From Pseudomonas deceptionensis (GTDB lineage: Bacteria > Pseudomonadota > Gammaproteobacteria > Pseudomonadales > Pseudomonadaceae): DNA of 64,000 nt. The position numbers and the translations under genes were made by a program. This document shows, piece by piece, positions 29,576-41,165 of the stretch (position 1 is the first letter of the stretch; every line of letters starts with the position of its first letter). Below the pieces are notes generated by a model. It was not told the origin of the DNA, did not search any database, and saw only the letters and a program-made list of their open reading frames with translations. Where the stretch lies: NCBI RefSeq assembly GCF_900106095.1, contig NZ_FNUD01000002.1, positions 1,881,501 through 1,945,500 on the forward strand. The letters are read 5' to 3'.

Positions 29576-29856
29576 ATAGCCGCTGTAAAGGTGCTCGAAG
29601 CAATCCAACTCCTCATAGCACTTTCTGCCTGACGACCTCGTTTTTCAGCATATTTCCGGCGCCAATTATTTGAACTTCTTCGTTGTTCAAAAAGCAATTG
29701 AGCTTAGTTCGATTGATTCATACGCGTTATTAAATTGTCAGCCATAAGTAATACAGCGACCCAATAAAACAGGCAGTTAGGAGCGCTATTCTCTGTGCTG
29801 TCAAAATACTGACAATAACAGCCAGTTGCATTCTTCCTATAAGTCGGTGATTTATC

Positions 29857-30513
29857 ATGATCAAGATCATGGCCTTCTTGTTAGTAGGAGTTGTCACTGC
29901 AGGATGCAATGGATTCGTGAAGCCCGACCTGTCGGGGCCTGTTAATGACTCGTACTTTACGGTCTTTTCAGGCTTTCCCGTTCCGTTTATGTACATGGCC
30001 TCGGCCGTGCAATGGAATGAGGATTACGCCGTCACGACCCGGCACACGCCGTTCATTCCCAATGTCATTTACAGCTGCAGCACTCACTGTGATCTGGTCT
30101 TCATCAAGCACAAAGCCAACGGTCACCACCCGACATGGCGTGCTCCGCGGGTGGGCGAGAGCATCACGGCTGTGGGCGTGAGCCCCTACCTTGTGACCAC
30201 CACGGGCAAGGGCAAGGTGTATCAAACACCTTTCAGGAATATCGAAGAACACAGCGGCGATCTGTATGCCATCCACGATGCCCCGTTGGTCAAGGGGATG
30301 TCGGGCGGGCCGGTCATCGCCAGTGACGGCAGCGTTGTGGGTATCAATCAAGGGTTCTACTCGACCACGCTGAACGATGTGATCACTCAGTCCGGCTTGA
30401 AAGGCGCGCAGAGGGTGAGCATCTTTATCCCTTATTCGATTATTCAGCGCGAGTGGCTGATGTTGCAGGCCCAGCTTGATGCCCCGCGTGGTTCGAAGTA
30501 TGCGGCGAAGTGA
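29857..30513 (+). CDS. Lipid-anchored trypsin-like (S1) serine protease
   Basis: The protein is 218 aa. The first 17 residues are a lipoprotein signal (LLVGVVTAGC, Cys17). The catalytic triad of chymotrypsin-fold proteases is visible in the right order and spacing: His63 in VTTRHTPF, Asp79 in STHCDLVFIKH, Ser149 in VKGMSGGPVI. The GMSGGP form is typical of bacterial trypsin-like and DegP-related enzymes, but no PDZ domain follows. Cys74 and Cys78 bracket a short loop before the Asp. The enzyme should act in the periplasm while tethered to a membrane. Its substrate is unknown. It stands alone between the lipoprotein patch and the trehalose locus. Confidence 0.85.
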   Translation: MIKIMAFLLVGVVTAGCNGFVKPDLSGPVNDSYFTVFSGFPVPFMYMASAVQWNEDYAVTTRHTPFIPNVIYSCSTHCDLVFIKHKANGHHPTWRAPRVGESITAVGVSPYLVTTTGKGKVYQTPFRNIEEHSGDLYAIHDAPLVKGMSGGPVIASDGSVVGINQGFYSTTLNDVITQSGLKGAQRVSIFIPYSIIQREWLMLQAQLDAPRGSKYAAK

Positions 30514-30532
30514 TGTTTAGCAGGATCAAGAG

Positions 30533-30636
30533 CCCCTCACCCTAACCCTCTCCCGGAGGGAGAGGGGACTAAAGGCAAAAACAGATCTGTGCAGCGTCAC
30601 AAGCCGGCTCCCTCTGGGAGAGGGTTGGGGTGAGGG
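30533..30636. repeat. Inverted repeat of the CCCTCACCCTAACCCTCTCCC type
   Basis: The left arm CCCTCACCCTAACCCTCTCC and the right arm GAGAGGGTTGGGGTGAGGG are complementary with one or two mismatches. A second short hairpin (CTCTCCCGGAGGGAGAG) lies in the left arm. It fills the space between the protease gene and treR, which converge, and probably folds into a terminator-like structure. Confidence 0.8.
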
Positions 30637-30647
30637 TGCTTTTGACT

Positions 30648-31352
30648 CTAACGCCGCGCCACATCCGAAAAGTAAAACTTGTCCAGCGTATGCCGCGACT
30701 CGGTGTACTCGAACTGGCGTCCGTCCTGCAAAAACGTCTGGTTGCTCACCACGATCACATGGCTTTGGCCGTCCAGGTCAAGATGCTGCTGGTCGTCCTT
30801 GCTGCGTGGCACCGCTTCGATGGTGCGTTGGGCGTAGCTGATCTGAAGGTTCAGGGTTTGCTCGATGTAGGCATAAATCGAGTGCTGGGCAATGCCCTCG
30901 TCCAGGCCGGGTATCAAATCGCTGACGAAGTGGTTGATGTCCAGGATCACCCGCTTGCCATCAATGTGGCGCACGCGTTTGATACGGGTTATCAGGCTGC
31001 CGGGCTCAACGTCGAACTTCTCGCACAATGCACCTTCGAGCGGGAACCGGGTGAACTCGACCACGTCCGTTCTGACGTTATCCCCCAGTCGCGGGTAGGT
31101 TTCCTGGAAGCTGACAATGCCGCCGAGCTGGAACTCAATCGGGCTGGAGGACAGTACAAAGGTACCTTTGCCATGAATTTTTTGCGCAAAGCCACGCTCT
31201 TGCAGTTGCTCTATGGCCTTGCGCACGGTGCCTCGGCTGGCCGCGTAACTGGCCATCAGCTCTGCTTCGGACGGCAGGCGTGCGCCGCGGGCCAGGCGTT
31301 CAGTGGTGATGCTGGCAAGCAGATCGGTGTAGATCTGATTGTATTTAGTCAT
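30648..31352 (-). CDS. treR: Trehalose operon repressor TreR (GntR family, HutC subfamily)
   Basis: The protein is 234 aa. The N-terminal winged helix-turn-helix (LPSEAELMASYAASRGTVRKA, then KIHGKGTFV) is of GntR type. The C-terminal UTRA effector domain includes RIKRVRHIDGKRVILDINHF and ends FYFSDVARR. This type of repressor binds trehalose-6-phosphate and releases its operators. It is divergently oriented to the EIIBC gene, with two palindromic operator-like sites between them. Overall length and the C-terminal residues match TreR of Pseudomonas and Bacillus. Confidence 0.93.
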   Translation of the reverse strand: MTKYNQIYTDLLASITTERLARGARLPSEAELMASYAASRGTVRKAIEQLQERGFAQKIHGKGTFVLSSSPIEFQLGGIVSFQETYPRLGDNVRTDVVEFTRFPLEGALCEKFDVEPGSLITRIKRVRHIDGKRVILDINHFVSDLIPGLDEGIAQHSIYAYIEQTLNLQISYAQRTIEAVPRSKDDQQHLDLDGQSHVIVVSNQTFLQDGRQFEYTESRHTLDKFYFSDVARR

Positions 31353-31451
31353 GGCGAGGGCTCTATGCCGTTGGGGCTCTGGGCCCGAACCTTAAGGGCA
31401 GGGGGTAGGCAGCGCAAGTACTGGCGGCAGGGCGGCAGATAAAAAAACCAA

Positions 31452-31493
31452 ACTCGTCTGTACCAGTTGTTGCTTTAACTCGTACAGACGAGT
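31452..31493. promoter_or_regulatory. Two TreR operator-like palindromes
   Basis: ACTCGTACAGACGAGT at 31478-31493 is an inverted repeat with ACTCGT/ACGAGT arms around ACAG. ACTCGTCTGTACCAGT at 31452-31467 is its reverse complement with one mismatch. The two centres are 26 bases apart, between treR (start 31352) and treP (start 31559), which would allow control of both divergent promoters. Confidence 0.78.
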
Positions 31494-31558
31494 ATTTTTC
31501 GTTTCGGCGTGCTGCCAAAACGACGCTCCATAATAAAAATTCAAGCGGAAGACAACGC

Positions 31559-33001
31559 ATGAGCCACGACTATTCCCTTATCGCCAGCGAGTTGCTGCAA
31601 AGCCTCGGTGGTGCCGAAAACGTTGAGCAGGCAGCGCATTGCGTCACGCGTTTGCGCATTGCACTCAAAGACCCGGGCCTGGTGGACAGCGCCACGCTTA
31701 ACCAGATCGATCTGGTCAAGGGCTCCTTCTTTACGGGCGGCCTGTACCAGGTGGTGATCGGCCCCGGCGAAGTCGAAAAGGTCTATGCCGCCTTGCGCGA
31801 GCAGACCGGTCTGGCCGCTGCCACCATCGCCGACGTCAAGCAAAAGGGCGCCGACAAGGCCAACGCCATGCAGCGTCTGGTGCGGGTGTTCTCGGATGTG
31901 TTCATGCCCATCCTGCCCGCGCTGATCATTGCCGGCCTGCTGATGGGGGTTAACAACCTGCTCGGCGCCAAAGGCATGTTCATTGCCGATAAAACCCTGC
32001 TCGATGCCTACCCGTCACTGGACGGTGTATGGAGCCTGATCAACCTGATGGCCAACACCTCGTTTGTGTTCCTCCCGGCGCTGGTCGGCTGGTCGGCGGC
32101 CAAGCGTTTTGGTGGCAGCGAGATTCTCGGCATCGTGCTGGGCCTGATGCTGGTTCACCCCGATCTGCTCAATGCCTGGAACTACGGCAAGGCGGTCGCC
32201 GGGCTGGACGGGCAGAGCCTGCCGTACTTCGACATCCTGGGTGTGTTCCAGATCGAGAAGGTGGGTTATCAGGGGCAAATCCTGCCGATCCTGATGGCCG
32301 CCTACGTCATGAGCGTGATCGAAAAATGGCTGCGGGCGCGGGTGCCCAATGCCATCCAGTTGCTGGTGGTGCCGATTACCACCATCGTCATTACCGGGGT
32401 GCTGGCGCTGGCAATCATTGGCCCGGTGACCCGTCACCTGGGCATCTTGATTACCGAAGGCGTGGTCCTGCTGTTTGATCTGGCACCGGTACTGGGCGGG
32501 ATGATTTTCGGCCTGCTGTACGCACCGCTGGTAATTACCGGCATGCACCACATGTTTCTCGCCGTCGACTTGCAACTGATTGCCAACCATGGCGGCACGT
32601 TTATCTGGCCGATGATTGTCATGTCCAACCTGGCCCAGGGCAGCGCCGCGCTTGGCGTGTTCTACATGAGCCGCAATGTGCGCGAACGCAGCATGGCGTC
32701 TACCTCAGCCGTTTCCGCCTACTTCGGCATCACCGAGCCGGCCATGTTCGGGATCAACCTGCGCTACAAATTTCCGTTCTATGCGGCGCTGATCGGCTCG
32801 GCGCTGGGTAGCATCTTCCTGTCGCTGAACAAGGTCCAGGCCTCGGCGATCGGGGTTGGCGGCTTGCCGGGCTTTATCTCGATCATCCCGCAGTACATCC
32901 CGATGTTTGTGATCGGCATGCTGGTGGCCATTGTCGTGCCGTTTGTCCTGACCTGTGCCCTGAGCCTGAAAATCATCCGTCCCGGTTATCGCGTCGCTTG
33001 A
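31559..33001 (+). CDS. treP: PTS trehalose-specific EIIBC component
   Basis: The protein is 480 aa. The EIIB domain (residues 1-90) has the phosphorylation site Cys28 in AAHCVTRLRIAL. The EIIC domain, with about ten membrane segments, follows from about 105 to 475 and includes GITEPAMFGINLRYKFPF, the conserved glucose/sucrose-family signature. The enzyme imports trehalose as trehalose-6-phosphate. It lacks an EIIA domain, which is supplied by the fused protein encoded downstream. The ATG is preceded by GGAAGA. The gene starts the operon treP-treC-porin-fused PTS. Confidence 0.94.
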   Translation: MSHDYSLIASELLQSLGGAENVEQAAHCVTRLRIALKDPGLVDSATLNQIDLVKGSFFTGGLYQVVIGPGEVEKVYAALREQTGLAAATIADVKQKGADKANAMQRLVRVFSDVFMPILPALIIAGLLMGVNNLLGAKGMFIADKTLLDAYPSLDGVWSLINLMANTSFVFLPALVGWSAAKRFGGSEILGIVLGLMLVHPDLLNAWNYGKAVAGLDGQSLPYFDILGVFQIEKVGYQGQILPILMAAYVMSVIEKWLRARVPNAIQLLVVPITTIVITGVLALAIIGPVTRHLGILITEGVVLLFDLAPVLGGMIFGLLYAPLVITGMHHMFLAVDLQLIANHGGTFIWPMIVMSNLAQGSAALGVFYMSRNVRERSMASTSAVSAYFGITEPAMFGINLRYKFPFYAALIGSALGSIFLSLNKVQASAIGVGGLPGFISIIPQYIPMFVIGMLVAIVVPFVLTCALSLKIIRPGYRVA

Positions 33002-33013
33002 ATAAACTTTTCC

Positions 33014-33108
33014 TGTAGCCGCTGCCGAAGGCTGCGATGGACTGCGCAGCAGGCCCGCCTTGATTAAAGGTCATGCGGCGCTTATCGCAGCCTGCGGCAG
33101 CGGCTACA
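33014..33108. repeat. Inverted repeat of the TGTAGCCGCTG family
   Basis: TGTAGCCGCTGCCGAAGGCT is mirrored by AGCCTGCGGCAGCGGCTACA with few mismatches, within the 129 bases between treP and treC. It may act as an intra-operon transcript stabiliser. Confidence 0.88.
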
Positions 33109-33130
33109 AAGACCCAGCAAGGAACACCTC

Positions 33131-36042
<2,912 letters not shown>

Positions 36043-36101
36043 GCGAGCTGTCGGGGCTCGCGCTCCATCGGCATTTAACCGAATCAATTGCAGGTGAAGT
36101 C

Positions 36102-38627
36102 ATGGTCACATCCCAACAACTGGAACTGCTGGCGCCGCTGGCCGGTGTGCTGCTGGCGCTTGATCAGGTCCCGGACCCGGTGTTTTCCAGCCGTCTGATT
36201 GGCGACGGTCTGTGCATTGACCCCACTTCCCAGGTGCTGTGCGCGCCGTTGGCCGGGGTGATCAGCAACCTGCAACACACCGGGCACGCCATCAGCATCA
36301 CCGGCGACAACGGGGTGCAGGTGTTGCTGCATGTCGGGCTGGATACGGTGAACCTGGGGGGCAAGGGCTTCACGCCGTTGGTCGAAACGGGGCAGCGGGT
36401 GGCGGCGGGGCAGGCGTTGATTGAGTTCGACGCAGACTACATCGCCCTGCATGCCCGCAGCCTGCTGACCCTGATGCTGGTGGTCAGTGGCGAAAGCTTC
36501 GCCCCCTTGGTGCCGGGCAGTGATCTGGTTGAGAGCGGTCAGCCGTTGCTGCGTTTGCAGCTGGCTGAAACCGGGGCCGTGACAGAGGATCAAACCGGCG
36601 CCGCGCAGCTTTCAGCGCCGCAACGGTTGCCCAACCCCAACGGCCTGCACGCCCGTCCGGCAGCCGTGCTGGCTCAGGCCGCGAAAGGCTTTGCGGCGAC
36701 GATTCACCTGCACACGGCGCAGAGCAGCGCCAATGCCAAGTCGCTGGTGGCGATCATGGCCTTGCAGACGGTGCACGGTGACAGTGTGCACCTCAGTGCG
36801 GCCGGCCCGGATGCGAGGCAGGCGCTTGAGGCTCTGTCCGGGTTGTTGGCCTCGGGGTGTGGCGAAGGCGGCAGTGCGCCGGTGGTTGAGTCGCCACCCT
36901 TGGTGGTGCCGGCAGAGGTCGCAACCGATGTGCTGCACGGGGTGTGTGCATCCTCGGGTTCGGCATTCGGCCAGGTGGTGCAGATGATCGAAAGCACGCT
37001 TGAAGTTGCCGAGTTTGCGGCGGACTCGGGCCGTGAGCGCGCCCGGTTGCAGCAGAGCCTGGCCGACGCTAGCGTCGGGTTGCAGACCTTGTGCGACAAA
37101 GCGTCGGGCACGGCCCAGCGTGAGATCTTCAAGGCGCATCAGGAATTACTGGAAGACCCGGGCCTGCTGGAGCAGGCGTTTGAGCTGATCGAACAGGGCA
37201 AGAGCGCAGCCTTCGCCTGGCAAAGCGCCACGCAGGCAACCTCGCAGCTGTTCAAGGGCCTGGGCAGCCGCTTGTTGGCCGAGCGTGCGCTGGACCTTGA
37301 AGACGTCGGCCAGCGGGTGCTCAAGCTGATGCTCGGGATGCCGGACAACGCACTGGAGTTGCCCGATCATGCGATCTTGATTGCCGAACAACTGACACCG
37401 TCCCAGACCGCCGCGCTGGATACCCGCAAGGTGGCAGGCTTTGCCACCGTTGGCGGCGGCGCCACCAGCCATGTGGCGATTCTGGCCCGGGCACTGGGCT
37501 TGCCGGCGATCTGCGGGATGTCACCGCAAGTGCTGGCGCTGGCCAACGGCACGCCGGTACTGCTCGATGCCGACGCGGGGCAATTGCACCTGCAACCGGC
37601 CCCGGAGCGCATCAAGCAACTCGATCTTCAGCGAGCCCGACAGCACGAGCGCCGGCACCGTGACCTGCAACAGGCAGGCCTGGCGGCCTGTACCCGTGAC
37701 GGGCAGCGTATCGAAGTCAGCGCCAATATTGCGTCCCTGGCCGAAGCCGAGGAGGCCATGACGCTGGGGGCTGAAGGGGTGGGGCTGTTGCGGTCCGAGT
37801 TCTTGTATCTGGAGCGCAGCAACGCTCCCAGTCACGACGAGCAGGTCGCGACTTACAGCGCCATCGCCCGCGCAGTAGGGGCTGAGCACAATCTGGTGGT
37901 GCGCACTCTGGACGTGGGCGGCGACAAACCGCTGGCCTACGTGCCGATGGAGCACGAGACCAACCCGTTTTTGGGGATGCGCGGGATTCGTCTGTGCCTG
38001 GAGCGTCCGCAACTGCTGCGTGAGCAGTTGCGCGCGATTCTGGCCAGCGCCGATATGGCCCGCCTGCACATCATGTTGCCGATGGTCAGTCAGCTGTCCG
38101 AGTTGCGCATGGCCCGTCAGTTGCTCGAAGAGCAGGCGCAGTTAATGGGGCTCAAACAACTGCCCAAACTGGGGATCATGATTGAAGTCCCGGCGGCGGC
38201 GTTGATGGCGGACCTGTTCGCGCCTGAGGTCGATTTTTTCTCGATCGGCACCAACGACCTGACCCAGTACACCCTGGCCATGGACCGCGACCACCCGCGA
38301 CTGGCCAGCCAGGCCGACAGCTTGCACCCGGCGGTACTGCGCCTGATTGCCACCACGGTCAAGGCGGCCCACGCCCATGGCAAATGGGTCGGGGTATGCG
38401 GCGCATTGGCCTCCGAGACGCTGGCGGTGCCGGTGTTGCTGGGCCTGGGGGTTGATGAGTTGTCGGTGAGCGTGCCGTTGATCCCGGCGATCAAGGCGCG
38501 GGTGCGCGAGCTGGACTTTACCGAGTGCCAGGCCTTGGCACAGCGGGTGCTGGGGCTTGAAAGTGCCGAGCAGGTGCGTGCTGTTTTGCAGCCCTTGCAG
38601 CAGCCCATGACTGAGTTGGAGTACTGA
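36102..38627 (+). CDS. Fused PTS phosphotransferase EIIA(Glc)-HPr-EI
   Basis: The protein is 841 aa and contains the general and specific soluble PTS steps in one chain. Residues 1-155 are an EIIA(Glc/Crr) domain with His77 in VLLHVGLDTVNL as phosphorylation site and His62 nearby. Residues about 172-260 are HPr, with His183 in PNGLHARPAAV. Residues about 275-841 are enzyme I: GGGATSHVAILARALGLP carries the phospho-His (about 457), and the C-terminal PEP-binding barrel has GVGLLRSEFLYL and WVGVCGALASE with the catalytic Cys. All active residues are present. It can therefore phosphorylate TreP without the housekeeping PTS. ATG 36102 is preceded by AGGTGA. Confidence 0.93.
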   Translation: MVTSQQLELLAPLAGVLLALDQVPDPVFSSRLIGDGLCIDPTSQVLCAPLAGVISNLQHTGHAISITGDNGVQVLLHVGLDTVNLGGKGFTPLVETGQRVAAGQALIEFDADYIALHARSLLTLMLVVSGESFAPLVPGSDLVESGQPLLRLQLAETGAVTEDQTGAAQLSAPQRLPNPNGLHARPAAVLAQAAKGFAATIHLHTAQSSANAKSLVAIMALQTVHGDSVHLSAAGPDARQALEALSGLLASGCGEGGSAPVVESPPLVVPAEVATDVLHGVCASSGSAFGQVVQMIESTLEVAEFAADSGRERARLQQSLADASVGLQTLCDKASGTAQREIFKAHQELLEDPGLLEQAFELIEQGKSAAFAWQSATQATSQLFKGLGSRLLAERALDLEDVGQRVLKLMLGMPDNALELPDHAILIAEQLTPSQTAALDTRKVAGFATVGGGATSHVAILARALGLPAICGMSPQVLALANGTPVLLDADAGQLHLQPAPERIKQLDLQRARQHERRHRDLQQAGLAACTRDGQRIEVSANIASLAEAEEAMTLGAEGVGLLRSEFLYLERSNAPSHDEQVATYSAIARAVGAEHNLVVRTLDVGGDKPLAYVPMEHETNPFLGMRGIRLCLERPQLLREQLRAILASADMARLHIMLPMVSQLSELRMARQLLEEQAQLMGLKQLPKLGIMIEVPAAALMADLFAPEVDFFSIGTNDLTQYTLAMDRDHPRLASQADSLHPAVLRLIATTVKAAHAHGKWVGVCGALASETLAVPVLLGLGVDELSVSVPLIPAIKARVRELDFTECQALAQRVLGLESAEQVRAVLQPLQQPMTELEY

Positions 38628-38629
38628 AC

Positions 38630-38905
38630 ATGTTCGATAAAGTGCAGAAAGCATTCTGGAAAGCCCTGACCCCGGACTTGGTGGCGCAAGAGCCCGGCAA
38701 GTCGGCCTCGGGCCTGGATGATGCTGTTTTGGAGGCCCTGGGCGGTGCCGGCAATCTGAAGTCCGAGCAGCGGGTGGCCTTGACCCGCATCCGCGTGGAG
38801 CTGGCCGATGTCACCCGCATGGATCTGCAAGCCTTGCGTGTGGCGGGTGTGCCGGGGGTTATGGCGTTACCGGGCGGGGTGCTGCATTTGTTGGTGGGGT
38901 TGTAA
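38630..38905 (+). CDS. Small EIIB-like PTS protein lacking the catalytic cysteine
   Basis: The protein is 91 aa and starts two bases after the fused PTS gene, so it is translationally coupled. From residue 30 it follows the glucose-family EIIB pattern: LEALGGAGNL, then LTRIRVELAD, LQALRVAGVPGVMALPGGV and LHLLVGL. In TreP the corresponding motif is HCVTRLRIAL with phospho-Cys28; here the same place reads VALTRIRVEL, so the Cys is replaced by Ala50. It therefore cannot carry phosphate in the usual way. It may be a regulatory decoy or a structural partner for TreP or the fused EI/HPr/EIIA protein (inference). Confidence 0.8.
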   Translation: MFDKVQKAFWKALTPDLVAQEPGKSASGLDDAVLEALGGAGNLKSEQRVALTRIRVELADVTRMDLQALRVAGVPGVMALPGGVLHLLVGL

Positions 38906-38916
38906 ACAGCGGGCCC

Positions 38917-38978
38917 TGTAGACGCGGAGGAGCGCAGCGAGGCTGCGATCGAGTGCGAAGCGCTCGTCAGCGGCTACA
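38917..38978. repeat. Inverted repeat of the TGTAGCCGCTG family (short variant)
   Basis: The left arm TGTAGACGCGGAGGAGCGCA and the right arm CGCTCGTCAGCGGCTACA have a divergent centre. It lies between the end of the trehalose operon and the multicopper oxidase gene, where it may terminate the operon transcript. Confidence 0.65.
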
Positions 38979-39082
38979 AAGGGCCGCACCCTTTTGCCCT
39001 TACTGTTTCGCAACTGCGGGTGTATCGTATTCGCCTTTTGCGGGCTTCACGCCCGCGCCGGATACGAGAGGTAGTTGAATCC

Positions 39083-40459
39083 ATGTCCTTTACCCGTCGA
39101 CAAATACTCGGTGGTTTGGCCGGCCTGGTAGTGGTGGGTGTTGGCGCAGGAGGCGCTTCGCGTTACTGGCTGGGCAAGGTGGCCGCTGAGAATGCAGGTC
39201 ACGATTACGAGCTGATTGCAGCACCGCTGGATGTAGAACTGGTGCCCGGCCATCAGACCCAGGCATGGGCCTTCGGCCCTTCGGCGCCTGGCACTGAGCT
39301 GCGTGTGCGTCAGGGCGAATGGCTGCGGGTGCGCTTTATCAACCACCTGCCGGTCGCGACCACCATCCACTGGCACGGTATCCGCCTGCCGCTGGAAATG
39401 GACGGCGTACCCTATGTGTCGCAGTTGCCGGTGTTGCCCGGTGAATACTTCGACTACAAATTTCGCGTGCCGGATGCCGGCAGCTTCTGGTATCACCCGC
39501 ACGTCAACAGCAGCGAAGAACTGGGCCGTGGTCTGGTCGGGCCATTGATTGTCGAAGAGCGCGAGCCCACCGGGTTCAAGCATGAGCGGACGCTGAGCAT
39601 CAAAAACTGGCACGTGGACGAAGAGGGCGGCTTTTTGCCGTTCAGCATCACCCGTGAGGCCGCACGCGGTGGCACGGCGGGGCGCCTGTCGACCATCAAC
39701 GGCAGCCATGTGCCGACCATTGATTTGCCCGCCGGGGAGATCACCCGGGTGCGCATCCTCAACCTCGACAACACCCTGACCTATCGCCTGAACATTCCCG
39801 GGGTTGAAGCCAAAATCTACGCCCTGGACGGCAACCCCATCGAGCCAAGGCCGCTGGGCAAGGATTACTGGCTGGGCCCGGGCATGCGCATTTGCCTGGC
39901 GATCAAGGCGCCCGAGGCGGGCCAGGAGCTGTCGTTGCGTGACGGCCCGGTACGCCTGGGCACCTTGCGCTCGGTCGCCAGCACCGATGGTCCGGGGGTA
40001 TGGCCGCCGGCGCTGCCTGCCAACCCGATTGCCGAACCCGACGTGGCCAACGCCGAGAAGATCAACTTCAACTTTGAATGGGTCGGTTCGGTGTCCGAGG
40101 ACTTGGGGCCTGATCAGCCGCCGAGCCTGTGGCAGATCAACGGCGTCGCCTGGGATATCAAGGACAAGACCTGCGCTGACCGCCCGATTGCCAAGCTCAA
40201 GCTGGGCCAGAGCTACATCTTCGAACTGAAGAACATGACCCAGTACCAGCACCCGATCCACCTGCATGGCATGAGCTTCAAGGTGTTGGCGTCCAATCGC
40301 AAAAAGATCATCCCGTACTTCACCGACACTTACCTGTTGGGTAAAAACGAGCGTGCCCGCGTGGCGCTGGTGGCGGATAATCCCGGCGTGTGGATGTTCC
40401 ACTGCCATGTGATTGACCACATGGAAACCGGCCTGATGGCCGCTATTGAGGTTTCCTGA
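39083..40459 (+). CDS. Multicopper oxidase, Tat-exported
   Basis: The protein is 458 aa. The N-terminus SFTRRQILGGLAGLVVVGVG has a twin-arginine motif followed by a hydrophobic stretch, so export of the folded enzyme by Tat is expected. All four copper-binding motifs are in order: TIHWHGIRLP, WYHPHVNSS, HPIHLHGMSF and HCHVIDHMETGLM. The first two plus parts of the others bind the trinuclear centre, and the last contains the type 1 copper Cys-His and the axial Met. Members oxidise metals or phenols; the substrate cannot be told from sequence. The stop overlaps the start of tadA (TGATG), a link also known in other Pseudomonas. ATG 39083 lies behind GAGAGGTA. Confidence 0.92.
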   Translation: MSFTRRQILGGLAGLVVVGVGAGGASRYWLGKVAAENAGHDYELIAAPLDVELVPGHQTQAWAFGPSAPGTELRVRQGEWLRVRFINHLPVATTIHWHGIRLPLEMDGVPYVSQLPVLPGEYFDYKFRVPDAGSFWYHPHVNSSEELGRGLVGPLIVEEREPTGFKHERTLSIKNWHVDEEGGFLPFSITREAARGGTAGRLSTINGSHVPTIDLPAGEITRVRILNLDNTLTYRLNIPGVEAKIYALDGNPIEPRPLGKDYWLGPGMRICLAIKAPEAGQELSLRDGPVRLGTLRSVASTDGPGVWPPALPANPIAEPDVANAEKINFNFEWVGSVSEDLGPDQPPSLWQINGVAWDIKDKTCADRPIAKLKLGQSYIFELKNMTQYQHPIHLHGMSFKVLASNRKKIIPYFTDTYLLGKNERARVALVADNPGVWMFHCHVIDHMETGLMAAIEVS

Positions 40460-40956
40460 TGCGACAAGGGCGTCAACCCCAGATTATCGACCGCAGCCGC
40501 GATCAAGACTTTATGCGTGAAGCGCTGGCGCTGGCAGCTCAGGGCGCTGCGCTGGGTGAAGTGCCGGTGGGCGCGGTGCTGGTGCAGAACGGTGAGGTTA
40601 TCGGCCGCGGTTTCAACTGCCCGATCAGCGGCAGCGACCCCAGCGCCCATGCCGAAATGGTTGCCATCCGTGCAGCCGCCGCAGCGGCCAGCAACTATCG
40701 GCTGCCGGGCAGCACGCTGTACGTAACGCTGGAGCCGTGCAGCATGTGCGCGGGCCTGATCGTGCATTCGCGTGTGGCACGGGTCGTCTACGGCGCGCTG
40801 GAGCCCAAGGCCGGGATTGTGCAGAGTCAGGGGCAGTTCTTTACCCAGGGCTTTCTCAATCACCGGGTGCTTTACGAAGGCGGGGTACTGGCAGAAGAGT
40901 GCGGGGCAATCCTCAGCGAGTTCTTCAAGGCCAGACGAGCCAAGCCGACGTTGTAG
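40459..40956 (+). CDS. tadA: tRNA-specific adenosine(34) deaminase TadA
   Basis: The protein is 165 aa. The zinc-deaminase motifs are complete: His64 and the proton-shuttle Glu66 in SAHAEMVAI, and Cys94/Cys97 in EPCSMCAGL. The KAGIVQSQGQFF region and a C-terminal basic tail ending KARRAKPTL fit TadA. It converts A34 of tRNA-Arg(ACG) to inosine and is essential. The ATG lies within the multicopper oxidase stop (four-base overlap), so it depends at least partly on that gene's transcription. The usual next gene (mltF) is absent; cmoB-cmoA lie on the other strand. Confidence 0.95.
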   Translation: MRQGRQPQIIDRSRDQDFMREALALAAQGAALGEVPVGAVLVQNGEVIGRGFNCPISGSDPSAHAEMVAIRAAAAAASNYRLPGSTLYVTLEPCSMCAGLIVHSRVARVVYGALEPKAGIVQSQGQFFTQGFLNHRVLYEGGVLAEECGAILSEFFKARRAKPTL

Positions 40957-40988
40957 CCGCTGCCGGGCAGCTACTTCAACTTCACCCG

Positions 40989-41152
40989 CAGAATTCGAGC
41001 CTTGCAGGGATTATTGTGGGAGCGAGCCTGCTCGCGATGCAGGCGACGCGGTTTATCCTAACGATCGCGGTGATGCCTTCGCGAGCGGGCTCGCTCCCAC
41101 AGGGGCTTCAGCGCCCACAGAATCCGAGCCTTGCAGGGATTATTGTGGGAGC
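40989..41152. repeat. REP pair flanked by a 35-base direct repeat
   Basis: A REP pair of the GTGGGAGCGAGC family spans 41016-41100. A 35-base sequence containing CGAGCCTTGCAGGGATTATT occurs at 40989-41023, at the REP left edge, and again at 41118-41152 with one mismatch. The second copy runs into a truncated REP arm (GTGGGAGC) just before cmoB. This looks like a duplication involving a REP unit. Confidence 0.85.
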
Positions 41153-41165
41153 TTACCGGTATTGC

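Noticed and set aside
30630..31442. A 270-codon frame opposite treR
   Set aside because: treR is well supported by GntR and UTRA motifs; the antisense frame spans a repeat and the intergenic space without features.
38630..38905. Treating the small EIIB-like frame as a decayed pseudogene
   Set aside because: It has an intact frame, tight coupling to the fused PTS gene and a conserved domain pattern; only the Cys is changed, so a functional protein is more likely.
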